Assembly: GCA_920105625.2 (NCBI GenBank)
Contig: OV050030.1
Span: 318,670,368-318,734,367 of the forward strand
Length of the DNA stretch: 64,000 nucleotides
Direction: 5' to 3'
From: Clusia tigrina
Taxonomy: Eukaryota; Arthropoda; Insecta; Diptera; Clusiidae
The notes under the pieces were generated by a model. It ran no database searches, was not told the DNA's origin, and was given only the letters and a program-made list of their open reading frames with translations. Shown in pieces: positions 48,603 to 63,185 of this stretch. The stretch's first letter is position 1. Each line of letters starts with the position of its first letter. The translations under genes and the position numbers were made by a program.

Positions 48603-49071
48603 TATTAAAGTTTAAATAAAAAAAGAAGTTCTATGAAGTTACAATTTTGAGTGCGACTTTTATTGAAAATTATATATAACAAAAGCAAACAGCGGAAAGA
48701 GACATTGGCTGCATTCTGGCGACCTATCCGTTGCCTATCGGATGAGTGAAACAGCGCACTTTGTTTTAGAATGGGCCGCTACACAAATTTGTCACTTTAT
48801 ACGTAAACATCTGTTCTACAAACAGCTGTGCTATGTGTTGAGTACGGTAGCGAAAAAAATTTCCGTTCAAAGAAATTGCGTCCGCTCAATCAGCTGATTG
48901 CAAAAAATTCGGAGAATTCTGATCGGTTGGGTATCCGATGGGGTGCCAGAATGCAGCCATTATGTATACGCATATGAATATATGTATGTATAAATAAATA
49001 TGCAAGAACAAGAGAGCAAATAAACTGATGCAAATAAACAGTAGGCAACAAAATTATTCGTACTGTTAACA
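48603..49071 (-). repeat. Copia 5' LTR, interrupted by a MITE
   Basis: Matches the other LTR on both sides of the 252-bp insertion at 48,707-48,958. The copies differ in a CTTCTGTTCTCG/TTCTAT stretch and a few substitutions. Confidence 0.88.
48707..48958. mobile_element. MITE of 252 bp in the Copia LTR (Harbinger-like?)
   Basis: Terminal inverted repeats GGCTGCATTCTGGC and GCCAGAATGCAGCC, flanked by ATT on both sides; the other LTR has no insertion at this point, so the boundaries are exact. It has no coding capacity. The 3-bp duplication suggests PIF/Harbinger, though ATT differs from the usual TWA. Confidence 0.9.
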
Positions 49072-50905
49072 ATTAAATTTTGCAATAATCAAAGGACTCA
49101 ACCAATCACTAATATCTGCAGAATCATGCTATGAACTGAGTTTAAACCACTATCCAGTCATAATACACTTAAGGAAATACTCAGAAGTCATAAACCTACC
49201 TTTTCATTTATCACAAACAAAAAATGGGTAAAATTCATAAAATACATTAGCAGCCACATCATTGTAGTCTTAAAACCCGAGTGAATTAAATTCCGTAGTA
49301 CAAACATTCAACTATATTCTTGTATCAGCAGCAATCGACGGTCCACTCGCAAACACACAAATCTCTCGCAAATCAATGTGCTCAGCCTCATTCGAAAATG
49401 AAACACGGATGAAGCATAGAGACGGCTCAGACGTTTTGGGCAAGAGCACAGGTCAACAGTGGTAAAGCAAAATCTCAGTACAGCCAAGAACAAATTGCGA
49501 AACGAAGTACGCGATGAATCTGAAAGAAATATAATCTTACATGCCTACAAACCACAAACTACTCCTTATGGAAGGCAGTCAGAAATATGAACAAACCAAC
49601 AGAAGCAGATTCTTGGCCCGATGCTGTACACAATTTATCACAAAAAAAAAATGGGTAAAATTCATAAAATACATTAGCAGCCACATCATTGTAGTCTTAA
49701 AACCCGAGTGAATTAAATTCCGTAGTACAAACATTCAACTATATTCTTGTATCAGCAGCAATCGACGGTCCACTCGCAAACACACAAATCTCTCGCAAAT
49801 CAATGTGCTCAGCCTCATTCGAAAATGAAACACGGATGAAGCATAGAGACGGCTCAGACGTTTTGGGCAAGAGCACAGGTCAACAGTGGTAAAGCAAAAT
49901 CTCAGTACAGCCAAGAACAAATTGCGAAACGAAGTACGCGATGAAACTGAAAGAAATATAATCTTACATGCCTATAAACCACAAACTACTCCTTATGGAA
50001 GGCAGTCAGAAATTTGAACAAACCAACCGAAGCAGATTCTTGGCCCGATGCTGTACACAATATACACCTCAGATCTACCAACAAACAAATACATACTCAC
50101 CTCAACTAATGAAGATGGCACTGCGTTTTTACTGATTTTATTACATGTAGTTGAAAAATTGCTTTTTAACTGCCGCATCGCAGTAAATGAACAAGAAAGT
50201 ACGCATCTAGAGTTTATACTCACCAAAATATGCGCCATGCTATCACACTCAACAACAAAACTATTCTACAGGAGACAGAAGTGAAATTTCCACCTTGGTG
50301 AGGTGGTGACCCGGAGAACTCGCATTGAAAATCGCATATTAAATTAAAACTGCAAATTTTAACTGACTTTTAAATACAAATTCAAAACTAAGCGTCGATT
50401 ACAAAGTCTTCTTATATAAACCCATAATAATACCCATGTGGACAAATGGAATTCAGCTGTGGGCCGAAGCAAAATCTCAAACAAAGGACTCAAACAAAAA
50501 TACTACGGACGATCACTGGTACTGTGTGGTACGTGAAAAACATTAGCATCCACCGAGATATTGGTGCGCCCTTGATAGCTCAGGTGCACTCAGAAATAAA
50601 AAAGAAGTACCGAATGAAATTAATGATTTACCCCAAGATACTAGTAAGGAAACTACTACAAACCATGCCCATATCTCGCTTGAAGAGAGCAAATCTACCA
50701 CCATTGTTATTTTATATATTTACTTATCATCATCTTATTTTTGTACCTAACTTTATTTTTATAGTTTTCCTAAAGTTATAACTGTTTAATAATATCTTCT
50801 CCGGAGAATGATACATTGTTTTCTAGTTTTAAGTTATACTTACTTATTGTTAGCCTCTATGAGTTGTTACAAAAAATATGAATTTGTAAAAAAAAATTAA
50901 TAAAA
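49072..50905 (+). pseudogene. Jockey ORF2 continuation: linker, RT end and 3' UTR
   Basis: Coding resumes after Copia with NFAIIKGLNQSLISAESC and HYPVIIHLRKYSEVINLP. A 427-bp unit of the endonuclease-RT linker is then tandemly duplicated (49,205-50,058). RT starts abruptly at LGPMLYTIYTSDLPTNKYI (just after the GSVLGP box), so the fingers and part of the palm are deleted. The catalytic box is ruined. The end reads ILRTITGTVWYVKNISIHRDIG (about 50,540) and SRLKRANLPPLLF. The 3' end is A-rich with AATAAAAA near 50,900. Confidence 0.82.
49205..50058. repeat. 427-bp tandem duplication in Jockey ORF2
   Basis: The unit at 49,205-49,631 repeats at 49,632-50,058 (both starting TTTATCACAAA-like and ending GATGCTGTACACAAT). 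Only a few differences are visible, and the internal antisense frames are identical. Confidence 0.95.
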
Positions 50906-51184
50906 ATATGTATTATGTCGAGAAACAAACTGCAAATACTCATTCCCCACAGGAATAGAAGAACGCTCGAAAATTTCGTTGGTATAATACAAAAAATGGC
51001 GATCCACAACGATCGCAGAATTATTAAAAACAAACTAATTAGTTTAGACCGAAAACTAACATATATTGACTTCGCATTAAATTTAAAAATTATAAAAGAC
51101 AATATCGAATATATTCAAAACACCATAGCGTCAGCTAGGTTATACCACAGACAACGTGGTCATATAGATTTCCAAAGATTTTAA
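50906..51184 (+). pseudogene. Possible Gypsy-type envelope fragment
   Basis: An open frame from 50,915 (89 codons) has the charged, Ile/Asn-rich composition and helical pattern of the fusion-subunit region of errantivirus envelopes, like the remnant at 22,930-23,880. It begins right after the Jockey 3' end, so Jockey probably inserted into it. The fragment is isolated and non-functional. The assignment rests on resemblance only. Confidence 0.42.
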
Positions 51185-52499
51185 AAAAATGGTGACACTT
51201 TATCAAAAGCTTTACTGGGCACACATACTAGTAACAAAAAAAGCAAGTTTTCTCTCCCAATTTCTCATTTAAACAAGGACTCCATCCCAGTAGGGAAAAA
51301 AGCAAGTGATTCGACAAGTAAACATAAACAAGCACTCCAGTTTATCGTCTTTTATTATATTCATATATTTCATAATCATTATTATTTATTTTATAGTGGT
51401 TTTTAAATATGTTTGTTCTAATTTTTCTCAGGCTTTGTATTGCTTTCAGATTTATCGCATTTTTTGTTTCCAAAAACCTAAATATTTTTAAGTTCTTTGT
51501 AAACAATTTCCAGTTTTGCCAATTCAGATATGTAATAAGATACGTTTTTCTTTTTTCGAGCCAAATAAAAATCAATCGCTTGAAATTTCCTGTTGGGTTC
51601 TATGCTTACGATCAAAATAGTGGTGAGTATAAAAATGAGAATTGATGCCATTCAATCTCGTCGTATTTTTCACTGTTTTAAATTTTATTACGATCGGAGA
51701 TTGTTGTGCTTGCTTGTTCGAAAGTCCTCATGTACATTTAGCGTACGAACTGAAAAACGAACTTCGCGTGATGGTTGCAAAGCTTTTGCCAGAGCGCAAA
51801 GTTATTGCTCTCTTGATTTACCATATTGGTGTGTATTTTGCACACTCTCACGTTTCTCTTTTTCTCTGGGGCTCATATGTGTTTGTGCGATAAGTCGACA
51901 AAAGCTAACTTTAGTCGACAAATTTGGAACACTTATCTTCAAAGCATTTGGAAATCTATATGACTACGTTGTCTGTGGTTATACATAGCAATTTACTTAC
52001 GAACGAAGTAATATGAAACGAATATAGTATAGATTTCCAGAAATCACAAATTATTAATGGAAAGTAATAAAAATATATTATTTATAATAAGAATCCCAAA
52101 ATCTATAATTACATTACAGAAAATATTAAAAACGCCAATAGGAGACGTACAGAACAGAGAATTTGTGTTGGATGCACAGCAAATTATTAGATACAACAAT
52201 AAAAGCTTCATATCTAATAAATATCTGTATATTTAGTACATTTCATGTACAACAGGTGGCGCTGTACGTCATCGCCGATTTGGTAGCTAATGATGTTTCG
52301 CTAATGCCGTTAGACGGCGTTGTCGGTGTTGTTCTTTGACAGTTAATTCATTTGCGCAGTCTTTTCTTTGGAAGCCATCAGTTGATACGGTTGTTTACGC
52401 TTGTTGTTACGGTTGATCTGAACAGTCATTCATTCAAAATCACCAACGACCCAATGCAAATAGATGACAAAGAAGAAGTTGCCGGCACTTCTTCTTTCG
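51185..52499. other. No gene recognised
   Basis: Small open frames lack family motifs. The last 250 bp may include the 5' region of the Helitron that follows. Confidence 0.55.
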
Positions 52500-55400
52500 A
52501 TTGTATAGAATAATGTTTCAATATGATTGCACAGTTGATTGCCATTCCCATTCTTCTGTTGAAATTGGACCGATGGATTTTGCATTGAAATTTGCTGGAG
52601 AGATGCCGTGCTTGTGCTGTCTCTGTAGTAAGGTGAAATCAAAGCACAAGAATCAGAACAATTTTTAGCGAACGTTCCAAGTTACAAAGGATGTTTCCAA
52701 ATGACTTCATTTGCGGCAACAATTGTCGACGATGGCGGATGTAATCGGACATTCAAGGTAATTTCTTCTCGACGGAGTATATATTCGTTTTATTAATTTA
52801 TCAGTTCTTAATTGACCTTCGGCGAAACAGATTCAAGGGCAAGTACAACACCGTGTTTGAGCATTAATATCGCCTGCCAATAGAAAGTATAGTTTTCTAC
52901 AAATTTATTTCATTGGAACTGAGTGCGATGAAACAAGTCGCCGTGATAATCTCTATGACAGAACCAAGCGAGAATTCATTAAAAAGTTACAACGGCTACT
53001 ATAATGAATTGAGTCGACTGTTTAAAACTGCATAGGAGAGAATGCCATCGGATGATTACAAAATTGTAATCAAAGCGGATAAACAACCCAACGGAGCACA
53101 CGAACGAAAATTCACTGATCCAACTATTCCTGAAGTTGCTATTATTGTTGTCGGTGTACACATTGACTCATGTGGTATCGTTCTTATGCGCCGCAATAAT
53201 GGACGACTGCAACGTATCAGCGAGACCCACCATTCATACGTTGCATTGCAATTCGCGTTGATATTCTGGAGAGGCGAAGATGGATATAATTTCAATATCA
53301 AAATTGTAAATTCATCGGCTAAGGGCTAAATTTTTGTATGCACACTTTCGGATTAATGCTACCAAATGACATGGAGTATTAAGTTCATTTCGAAATGGTA
53401 CCATTTGGTTGATTGTCATTATTGGTAAAGAACTAATAAAAAGCTGAGCTCTATGAACTATTACGCGTTTTATGATTCGTCAAAATTATGGTAACCATCT
53501 GCTGCGATTTCGTCGATTATTCCAACAATACTGCGTCGATATTTACGTGAAAGTCGAAACCGTGCGCCTCTTTTTCATTCGATTAAACCAAGCCAAACTG
53601 CGTTCGGAGGAATACATTCATTTGCGCGATGCAATCATTACCGAATGAGATCAAAGAAATGTCGGACGTATATTGCTAGTCGTGTGCAGGATGCGATGGC
53701 ACACGTTCATCAATACCTTGCAATTCGAAATGAATTGATATTACGCGCTATTTACTCCCCGGCCAAACATCCTGTGATCGGCACGACATCACCGCCCATG
53801 TGTTCAAGTAAAAACTGAAGTTTCATTTCCAATTGACGAACGTTATCCAACTGTTGTTTAATTGGCAGTACATCTAAGAATGGCCAACGTATTTATTTTA
53901 CTGAATCGAATACCGCTCAATGCGCTAAAAGACCTCCAGCATTGATTACTCTGAGATGCCGTGATATTACACTTGGCTCGCTTTATCAAAGAGCTTCAAC
54001 GGCGCAAGCTAGGCGATCCAGTTCGAGATTATCCAGATCTTTTCTAAACTTATGCTATCGGTCGCATTTACACAGTTCGTATATCAAAAAATGCTAAATG
54101 ATTTTATTTGCGATTATTGCTGGTGAATGTTCGTGGCCCAGTTTCATTTGGGTCACTTCGAACTATCAATGGCGAACTGTGCTCTACTTATCGTGATGCA
54201 TGTCAACGTCTTCAATTATTTGAGCACGACACACATTTGAACATGATAATTGCTGATGCAATTGCCTCTGCACCTGCAAGTCAATTACGCACATTTTTTG
54301 CGATCATTATTTCAATATGGGTACTATCAAACCCAAAAGATTAATGGAACAAGTACAAGGATGAATTGTCGGACTATATTTTGCATCGAGTTCGTGTCGC
54401 AACAGGAGATTTCCACTTCGAGACGACAGATAAGATCCGTAACGAGGCGTTGATTTTGATCGAGGACATGTTTCTATATGTGTGGCAATTTGTTGTGCAA
54501 TTTAGACATGCCAGCGCCAAATCGTCCTATGCACGTGGCTTCCAATTGAGAATTGGAACAAGAACGTGAAAATGATCGAGAAACATTGCGCCAATCGGTT
54601 CGAGATAATGTGCCACTAATGAGTCCTGAGCAAAAAACCGTATATGAAACGTTGATGAAGTCGATACATCGATGCGCCCGGTGGAACTGGTAAGACGTTC
54701 CGCATTTCAATGATTTTCGCTACTATTCGTTCGAGATCTGATATCGCTCTGGCAGTCGCTTCTTCTAGGATAGTAGCTACATTGTGTGGAAGGATGCCGG
54801 AAAGTGGTTAAAGAACCGACAAGCAACATTTCTAAAAACTCCAAAATGGCAAAAGTTTTGCAACGTGGTAAAATCATCATTTGGAATGAATGTACAATGG
54901 CGCATAAACGAGCATTAAAAGCACTTAATCGAACCATGAAAGATTCGCGCAGTGATCCAGGACGTTTTGGAGGCGCTATGATTCTATTGTCTAATGATTT
55001 CCACCAAACGCAACCTATCATTCCAAAATCAATCGCTGCAGATCAAGTAAATGCTTGCTAGAAGTCATCGTCCTTGTGGTGCTTTGTGGTGCTTTGTGAA
55101 GAAACACCGTGCGATTGGTTAAAGTGAAATAGCAGTTAAAAATAATCACAATTTAAACTCAATTACATTCACTCAAATGGTTCAAAACATTCATTCAAAT
55201 CTATTGATTGTGTGCAATGAAGACAAAGCGACGAACTGTCCCACTAAGTTTTTAAATTCTTTGGATTTCCATGGTATGCCACCACACAATTCACAACTAA
55301 AGGTTAGTTCAGTAGTAATTATGTTTCGAAATCTGAATTAATTTAAATTGTGTAACAAGACGCGTTTGGTAGTGAATAAAATCCTGGGCAATGTCGTTCA

Positions 55401-55690
55401 TGCCACAATTTTCAAAGGGAAGTTCAAAGGAGAACTAGTTCTCATTTCCCGAACTCCGCAGATTCCGTCAGACATGTCTTTTTAATTTAAATATATTCTA
55501 TTCCCGCAACGTCTTTTTGCCCTAATGAATAAGTCTCAAGGTCAATCATTGAATGTTTGCTGGGTAAACTTAGAAAATTAATATTTCTGTGTTCGCATGC
55601 CGGCAAACCATCCGCTTTGTCTGTGCTTGCACCGGGTCAGAAAACAAAAAATTGTCTGCATCATTATGCGGATACCTTGCCGATACATGA
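52500..55690 (+). pseudogene. Helitron 2, degenerate RepHel remnant
   Basis: Plus-strand pieces follow the RepHel order: CFQMTSFAAT near 52,690; MPSDDYKIVIKADKQPNG and RISETHHSYVALQFALIFW (53,042-53,329); a decayed Rep section to 53,820 with the HUH motif not found; LLLVNVRGPVSFGSLRTING (54,108); a fragmentary Walker A (DAPGGTGKT, frame-broken, near 54,670); IIIWNECTMAHKRALKALNR and MILLSNDFHQTQPIIPKS (54,786-55,061); and the C-terminal FKGKFKGELVLISRTP and NKSQGQSLNVC (about 55,410-55,570). A large part of Rep is deleted. It is related to, but clearly older than, the Helitron at 9,140. Confidence 0.8.
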
Positions 55691-56879
55691 AACACTTGGG
55701 TTCACTTCAAATTGAAACACTTTTCATTAAACTCATTTTGTTCTTATTTGTAGTAATTCAGTTATTCAGAACTCATTAATTTTTTGGGCCATTTCGATCA
55801 CCTTTAATATCGAAGAGCGATCCAATTACATATTTGATAAACTCGCACTTCTCATGGTCGACAATTGTTGAAACACAATAATTTGAAATGATTGAAATAA
55901 AACTTAAATTTATTATTTCAGCTTACCATTTGGAGTTTTCTCTATAAACGTTCCAAATTTATGGTTAATGAATAGTCAGGTGTCAAAACTATCAAATGAG
56001 AACAATGACGTTCATTCTATCTGTAAAATGGCAATGATTTGATTTTAGGCTAAACAAAGTTCACGGGGTCCGCTAGAAAGAATATGAAAGACATTAAAAA
56101 TTTGAATAATTGTATATTAAAAAGCAACTGCACCAAAATTTATAATAATGCCTCTGAGATCATGGAAATACAGACAGGCCTCGTCAAAAAACCAACAAAA
56201 ATTTAATTTTTACCAATAATTGTGGAAGAGATAATTTTATAATAGCTGTGTTTCTTTCAAAGCGAGTGTGAACAAAACGCTATCCGTCGCTAAACAGTCT
56301 AGCATTTTTTAGCACTGGTTTTGACAATTAAATTGCTTATACATTTGTAAACAAATTTTAAAGAAGAGGAAAAATTGAAAATGGCGAATTCGGAGTAAGC
56401 GTTGGTAATTTAGCTTTAAATGTGTACATATTAATTAAACACGATAATTTACTATTTATGTGATTATGTAGGTTAAAAATATTTTATATAATTCCAGCTT
56501 TTTATATAATTACAGCGGTTTATTCTTGGTTTACTCTTTTTTCACAATATTCAACAAAATGGTTTTGGCAGCACTTCTCTATGAGGCGCTAAACATCAAG
56601 CGAATACAAACAGCTTGCTTTAACTAAGCGGTGAATATGCGCATAAGCAGTTGGTTTATTCACAATCGCGTAGAAAGAAACACAGCTAATAAGAGAGAAA
56701 TTTATATTTTGCAGTGATTCGCTGATTAAATAAAAATCATTTTTTTGTTTCAACATGCAAAATGTATAATACACTGATGCACTGGGTAGACTGTTAACTG
56801 TTCATCCCCTAAAATCATGAGTGTCTCTACTCACGATTGCTGTTACTTAATGCTCGCGACCAATTTCACCCCAACATTT
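55691..56879. other. No gene recognised; palindrome 2 starts at about 56,019
   Basis: Noncoding AT-rich sequence. From 56,019 it is mirrored to the window end at 64,000. It may include the 3' region of Helitron 2 and the flank of Helitron 3. Confidence 0.6.
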
Positions 56880-58010
56880 GTATAATATGAATTGCGAAAT
56901 ATGCTGTTCGAGAGCCCTGAGAACAGCTCCAATAATTGGAACACGATACGCATTGGGAAAGTACGCTTCAAGATGCATCTATTACCAGTTATCCACGACA
57001 GATTCGTGCATTATTCGCAATTCATTTTTGTATTCGATCCAGATCTGCGCCGGGAAAGTATTTATTGTGCACGAGCACTTACAACACATGTTGCTGAAAA
57101 TTTGACAAAGTTACAACTACATCAACGAACTATGTTCGACACCATCATAACATCGATTACAAATCAGTCGAAGGGATTCTATTTTATTGATGCGCCAGGT
57201 GGTACTGGAAAAACGATTGTATTTTCGTTGATTTTAGCAAAAGTTCGGTCGCAGAACAATATTGCATTGGCCATATTGCATCCTCCGGTATTGCGGCAAT
57301 ACCTTTGGATGGTGGCAGAAAAGCACTCAAATTGCTTTTGAACTTACACACTTCAGAGATTCCAAAATGTAATTTTTAAAAATGCAGACATTGGTAAAGT
57401 GTTGCGAAAGGGTAAATTTGGGATCAATGTATAATGGCACATAAGAAATCATTGGAAGCACTCAATCGGTCGTTTGAGAAACAGCACACTACCGTTTGGC
57501 GATGCTCTAATATTATTAGCTGATGAATTTCGCCAAATATTTCCAGTCATTCCGCGCTCGATGGCTGCAGATGAATTGAACGTACGAGTATGTCTCAAAT
57601 CTTCAACAGTTCGGCGTCGTGTTATCACATTGAAATTAACAACAAATATGCGTGTGCTATTATATCGTGAGGTATCATCATTTAGATTTGAAAAGCAATT
57701 ATTAGATTTGCAAAATGGAAAAATTTCAGTTGGCGAGACAACAAAATGCATTTCCAAACGATTTCTATACCCTAACATAGAACGAAATTAGAGAAATCAG
57801 CTTTGGTTGTGTGAATGAGCGTTACTAGCACCCAAAAATGTTGACGCAAATAAAATCAATCGTTCCATTTTAAATAGAATTCAATGAAATGTATCCTGTA
57901 GAATTTCAAATTCACTCGACTTGCTAGGCTTCCCACCACATGTATTTCTGTTAAAGATTGGCGTGCCTGTTTTTCCGCTGCGCAATACTGATCCGCCCCG
58001 TCCTAGTGAA
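56880..58010 (+). pseudogene. Helitron 3 helicase fragment (left arm)
   Basis: The open piece 56,892-57,341 has a broken linker and then LQLHQRTMFDTIITSIT, FYFIDAPGGTGKT (Walker A) and ILAKVRSQNNIALA. Motif B is broken (the sequence near 57,420 reads GINV in place of VVWDEC). The piece 57,474-57,791 has LPFGDALILLADEFRQIFPV and LKLTTNMRVLL. C-terminal GFPPHVFLLKIGVPVFPLRN is readable near 57,940. Rep and the central region are deleted. Confidence 0.82.
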
Positions 58011-58340
58011 AACAAATATATGACGTTTAATCAATTAATTTGACATTTATGACACATATTCAAATTTAATAGGTATTTGCAAAAATTTTACAGATTAGAC
58101 AATCATTAATCAAATTTAGATTTATTGGGGTTTCTTTGTATATCTGGCTGCGCCAAGTATCATTTTTCGGTCACAACTGCGCTTGACCACTCAAACCAAC
58201 GTACATTTGCCGAGCTCTTTGCAGCTGCCTCAATCTATTTCAGTTCACTAAGTTCCTGCCTCTGGTAAATGAAAACGCTTTTGTCTTTTTTAACATTAAA
58301 TTGACGATTCCTTATTTATTCACAATTTACCTGCTTATTG
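58011..58340. other. No gene recognised
   Basis: Noncoding arm sequence between the Helitron fragment and a decayed transposon end. Confidence 0.55.
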
Positions 58341-58390
58341 CAGGTTGGTTGATGAATATTGCTACATTAAGGAGCTCAAATAACTTTTTG
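58341..58390. repeat. Decayed rosa-type terminal sequence
   Basis: CAGGTTGGTTGATGAATATT is a mutated version of the DD41D terminus CAGGGTGGCTGATGAATATT, followed by the same subterminal GCTACATTAAGGAGCTCAAA pattern. No partner end is seen beside it; its mirror is at 61,622-61,671. Confidence 0.82.
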
Positions 58391-58483
58391 TTAAATTCAT
58401 GTTGTTCTGTATCTTATTAAATATATTTATTATATAATTTTTGTCTATTATTTCAAATATGCTATCTTCAGTTGATAGTGCTA

Positions 58484-60239
<1,756 letters not shown>

Positions 60240-61350
60240 AGGGTGGCTGATGAATATTGCTACATTAAGAAACTCAAATAACTTTTTTTCAGTGTATGGA
60301 ATTTATTTTTCTTTTATTAATGTTAAAGCTCATTCAATTTTATTAAATATAGCTTAATTAGTTTTAAAAATAATGGAATTTAAATGCCCCCTCGTTGATG
60401 CATCGTTGATGCATGTGCGGCATCTTACCAAAAAGTTATTCATTACTGCTTGGAGACATAACAGGCCGGGCTATGTGAGGAGTTGCACCATCTTGCTGAA
60501 ACCACTCTGAGTTGAAAGCATTTCTCATTCGGCGTAATTCTGGATAGAAAAAGTCTCTAAACATGGCCAAGTAACGGTCTCCAGTAACCGTAACGGTGTG
60601 ACCGTTTTCTTCGAAGAAGTAGGGCCCGACAATGCAGCGTGATGAAACTGCACACCACACTGTAACACGAAGTGGATGTAATTCCGTCTCATGGAGTATC
60701 TGTGGGTTAGAAGCACTCCATATTCGACAATTTTGTTTATTTATGTTGCCGTTTAAATCGAAATGGGCCTCGTCAGATATAAAAAGACAGTTGATCATGT
60801 TTCCGTCCTCTTCCACCATTTGAAGCATCTTCTGGCAAAATTTCAAGCGAATCGGGAAGTCTGCTGCGTTCAATTTGTTGGCCATTTGAATTTTATATGG
60901 GAATAAGTCCAAATCTTTATGCATAATTGACTGCAATGACTGTCTGCTTATACCCATTTGAGCAGATAAGCTTCTTGTCGAAACTCTTGGATTATTTTGT
61001 ATGGTAGCAGCTACTTCAGCGATTGTTTCCTCCGTCCGAACTGAACGGTTTCGATGGTAAGGTCTTCTGTTGACTGTCCCATGCTCGGCAAAGTTGTTTA
61101 CAAGTCTCATTATGGTCCATCTGCTCGGTGGATTGCCGCCAAACGTGCGCCTATACTCCCTTTTAACCGCAACTACGGACTCCAGTGCGTGATAGCGGCG
61201 GACAATCCAAATTCTTGTTTCAGTGTCCCAGTTATCTATTTTTGATAAATCTAACAATCAATCTGCAAAACTAAAAAAAAAACCAGATTCATTAAATAGA
61301 AAAAAAGTTATTACATTTTTTTTTGGTAGCGGCTTTCATCAGCCACCCTG
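60240..61350 (-). mobile_element. DD41D element, internally deleted copy (right arm)
   Basis: 1,111 bp. The outer end is CAGGGTGGCTGATGAAAGCC; the inner end starts AGGGTGGC and has lost the first C. The transposase frame (61,257-60,436, 273 codons) keeps the HTH domains and the first two catalytic Asp (SDEAHFD, QQDGATPH), but about 200 bp is deleted after HIARPVM, removing the third Asp. The junction reads CCTGTTATG|TCTCCAAG. A small CATCGTTGATG duplication lies near 60,405. The product would bind DNA but not catalyse. Confidence 0.94.
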
Positions 61351-61528
<178 letters not shown>

Positions 61529-62019
61529 AGCACTATCAACTGAAGATAGCATATTTGAAATAATAGACAAAAATTATATAATAAATATATTTAATAAGAT
61601 ACAGAACAACATGAATTTAACAAAAAGTTATTTGAGCTCCTTAATGTAGCAATATTCATCAACCAACCTGCAATAAGCAGGTAAATTGTGAATAAATAAG
61701 GAATCGTCAATTTAATGTTAAAAAAGACAAAAGCGTTTTCATTTACCAGAGGCAGGAACTTAGTGAACTGAAATAGATTGAGGCAGCTGCAAAGAGCTCG
61801 GCAAATGTACGTTGGTTTGAGTGGTCAAGCGCAGTTGTGACCGAAAAATGATACTTGGCGCAGCCAGATATACAAAGAAACCCCAATAAATCTAAATTTG
61901 ATTAATGATTGTCTAATCTGTAAAATTTTTGCAAATACCTATTAAATTTGAATATGTGTCATAAATGTCAAATTAATTGATTAAACGTCATATATTTGTT
62001 TTCACTAGGACGGGGCGGA

Positions 62020-63185
62020 TCAGTATTGCGCAGCGGAAAAACAGGCACGCCAATCTTTAACAGAAATACATGTGGTGGGAAGCCTAGCAAGTCGAGTGAA
62101 TTTGAAATTCTACAGGATACATTTCCTTGAATTCTATTTAAAATGGAACGGTTGATTTTATTAGCGTCAACTTTTTTGGGTGCTAGTAACGCTCATTCAC
62201 ACAACCAAAGCTGATTTCTCTAATTTCGTTCGATGTTAGGGTATAGAAATCGTTTGGAAATGCATTTTGTTGTCTCGCCAACTGAAATTTTTCCATTTTG
62301 CAAATCTAATAATTGCTTTTCAAATCTAAATGATGATACATCACGAAATAATAGCACACGCATATATGTTGTTAATTTCAATGTGATAACACGACGCCGA
62401 ACTGTTGAAGATTTGAGACATACTCGTACGTTCAATTCATCTGCAGCCATCGAGCGCGGAATGACTGGAAATATTTGGCGAAATTCATCAGCTAATAATA
62501 TTAGAGCATCGCCAAACGGTAGTGTGCTGTTTCTCAAACGACCGATTGAGTGCTTCCAATGATTTCTTATGTGACATTATACATTGATCCCAAATTATAA
62601 CTTTACCCTTTGGCAACACTTTACCAATGTCTGCATTTTTTAAAATTACATTTTGGAATCTCTGAAGTGTGTAAGTTCAAAAGCAATTTGAGTGCTTTTC
62701 TGCCACCATCCAAAGGTATTGCCGCAATACCGGAGGATGCAATATGGCCAATGCAATATTGTTCTGCGACCGAACTTTTGCTAAAATCAACGAAAATACA
62801 AACGTTTTTCCAGTACCACCTGGCGCATCAATAAAATAGAATCCCTTCGACTGATTTGTAATCGATGTTATGATGGTGTCGAACATAGTTCGTTGATGTA
62901 GTTGTAACTTTGTCAAATTTTCAGCAAGATGTGTTGTAAGTGCTCGTGCATAATAAATACTTTCCCGGCGCAGATCTGGATCGAATGCAAAAATGAATTG
63001 CGAATAATGCACGAATCTGTCGTGGATAACTGGTAATAGATGCATCTTGAAGCGTACTTTCCCAATGCGTATCGTGTTCCAATTATTGGAGCTGTTCTCA
63101 GGGCTCTCGAACAGCATATTTCGCAATTCATATTATACAAATGTTGGGGTGAAATTGGTCCGCGAGCATTAAGTAACAGCATTCG
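62020..63185 (-). pseudogene. Helitron 3 helicase fragment (right arm)
   Basis: Mirror copy of 56,880-58,010 with the same breaks: Walker A DAPGGTGKT (62,830 region), LPFGDALILLADEFRQ (62,520 region). It differs at single positions, for example Ile to Phe after GGTGKT, His-Val to His-Leu and Asn to Tyr in LKLTT.MRV. Shared stops show that the fragment was already dead before duplication. Confidence 0.82.

Larger units (their letters stand above)
44336..49071 (-). mobile_element. Copia provirus inserted in Jockey ORF2
   Basis: LTRs at 44,336-44,562 and about 48,603-49,071 (the latter enlarged by a MITE) flank Copia gag, integrase, RT and RNase H on the minus strand. ATTA (possibly five bases with one mismatch) is duplicated in the Jockey flanks. 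The primer-binding site GGTTATGGGCCCAGC matches the half-tRNA-iMet type of Drosophila copia. Coding regions are frame-broken, so it is inactive. Confidence 0.9.

Noticed and set aside
49308..49920. Two identical 61-codon minus-strand frames considered as a duplicated small gene
   Set aside because: They are antisense to the duplicated Jockey linker; duplication of the DNA explains their identity.
51593..51988. 131-codon plus-strand frame next to the env-like fragment
   Set aside because: No recognisable domain; overlapping frames are equally long, so coding is not supported.
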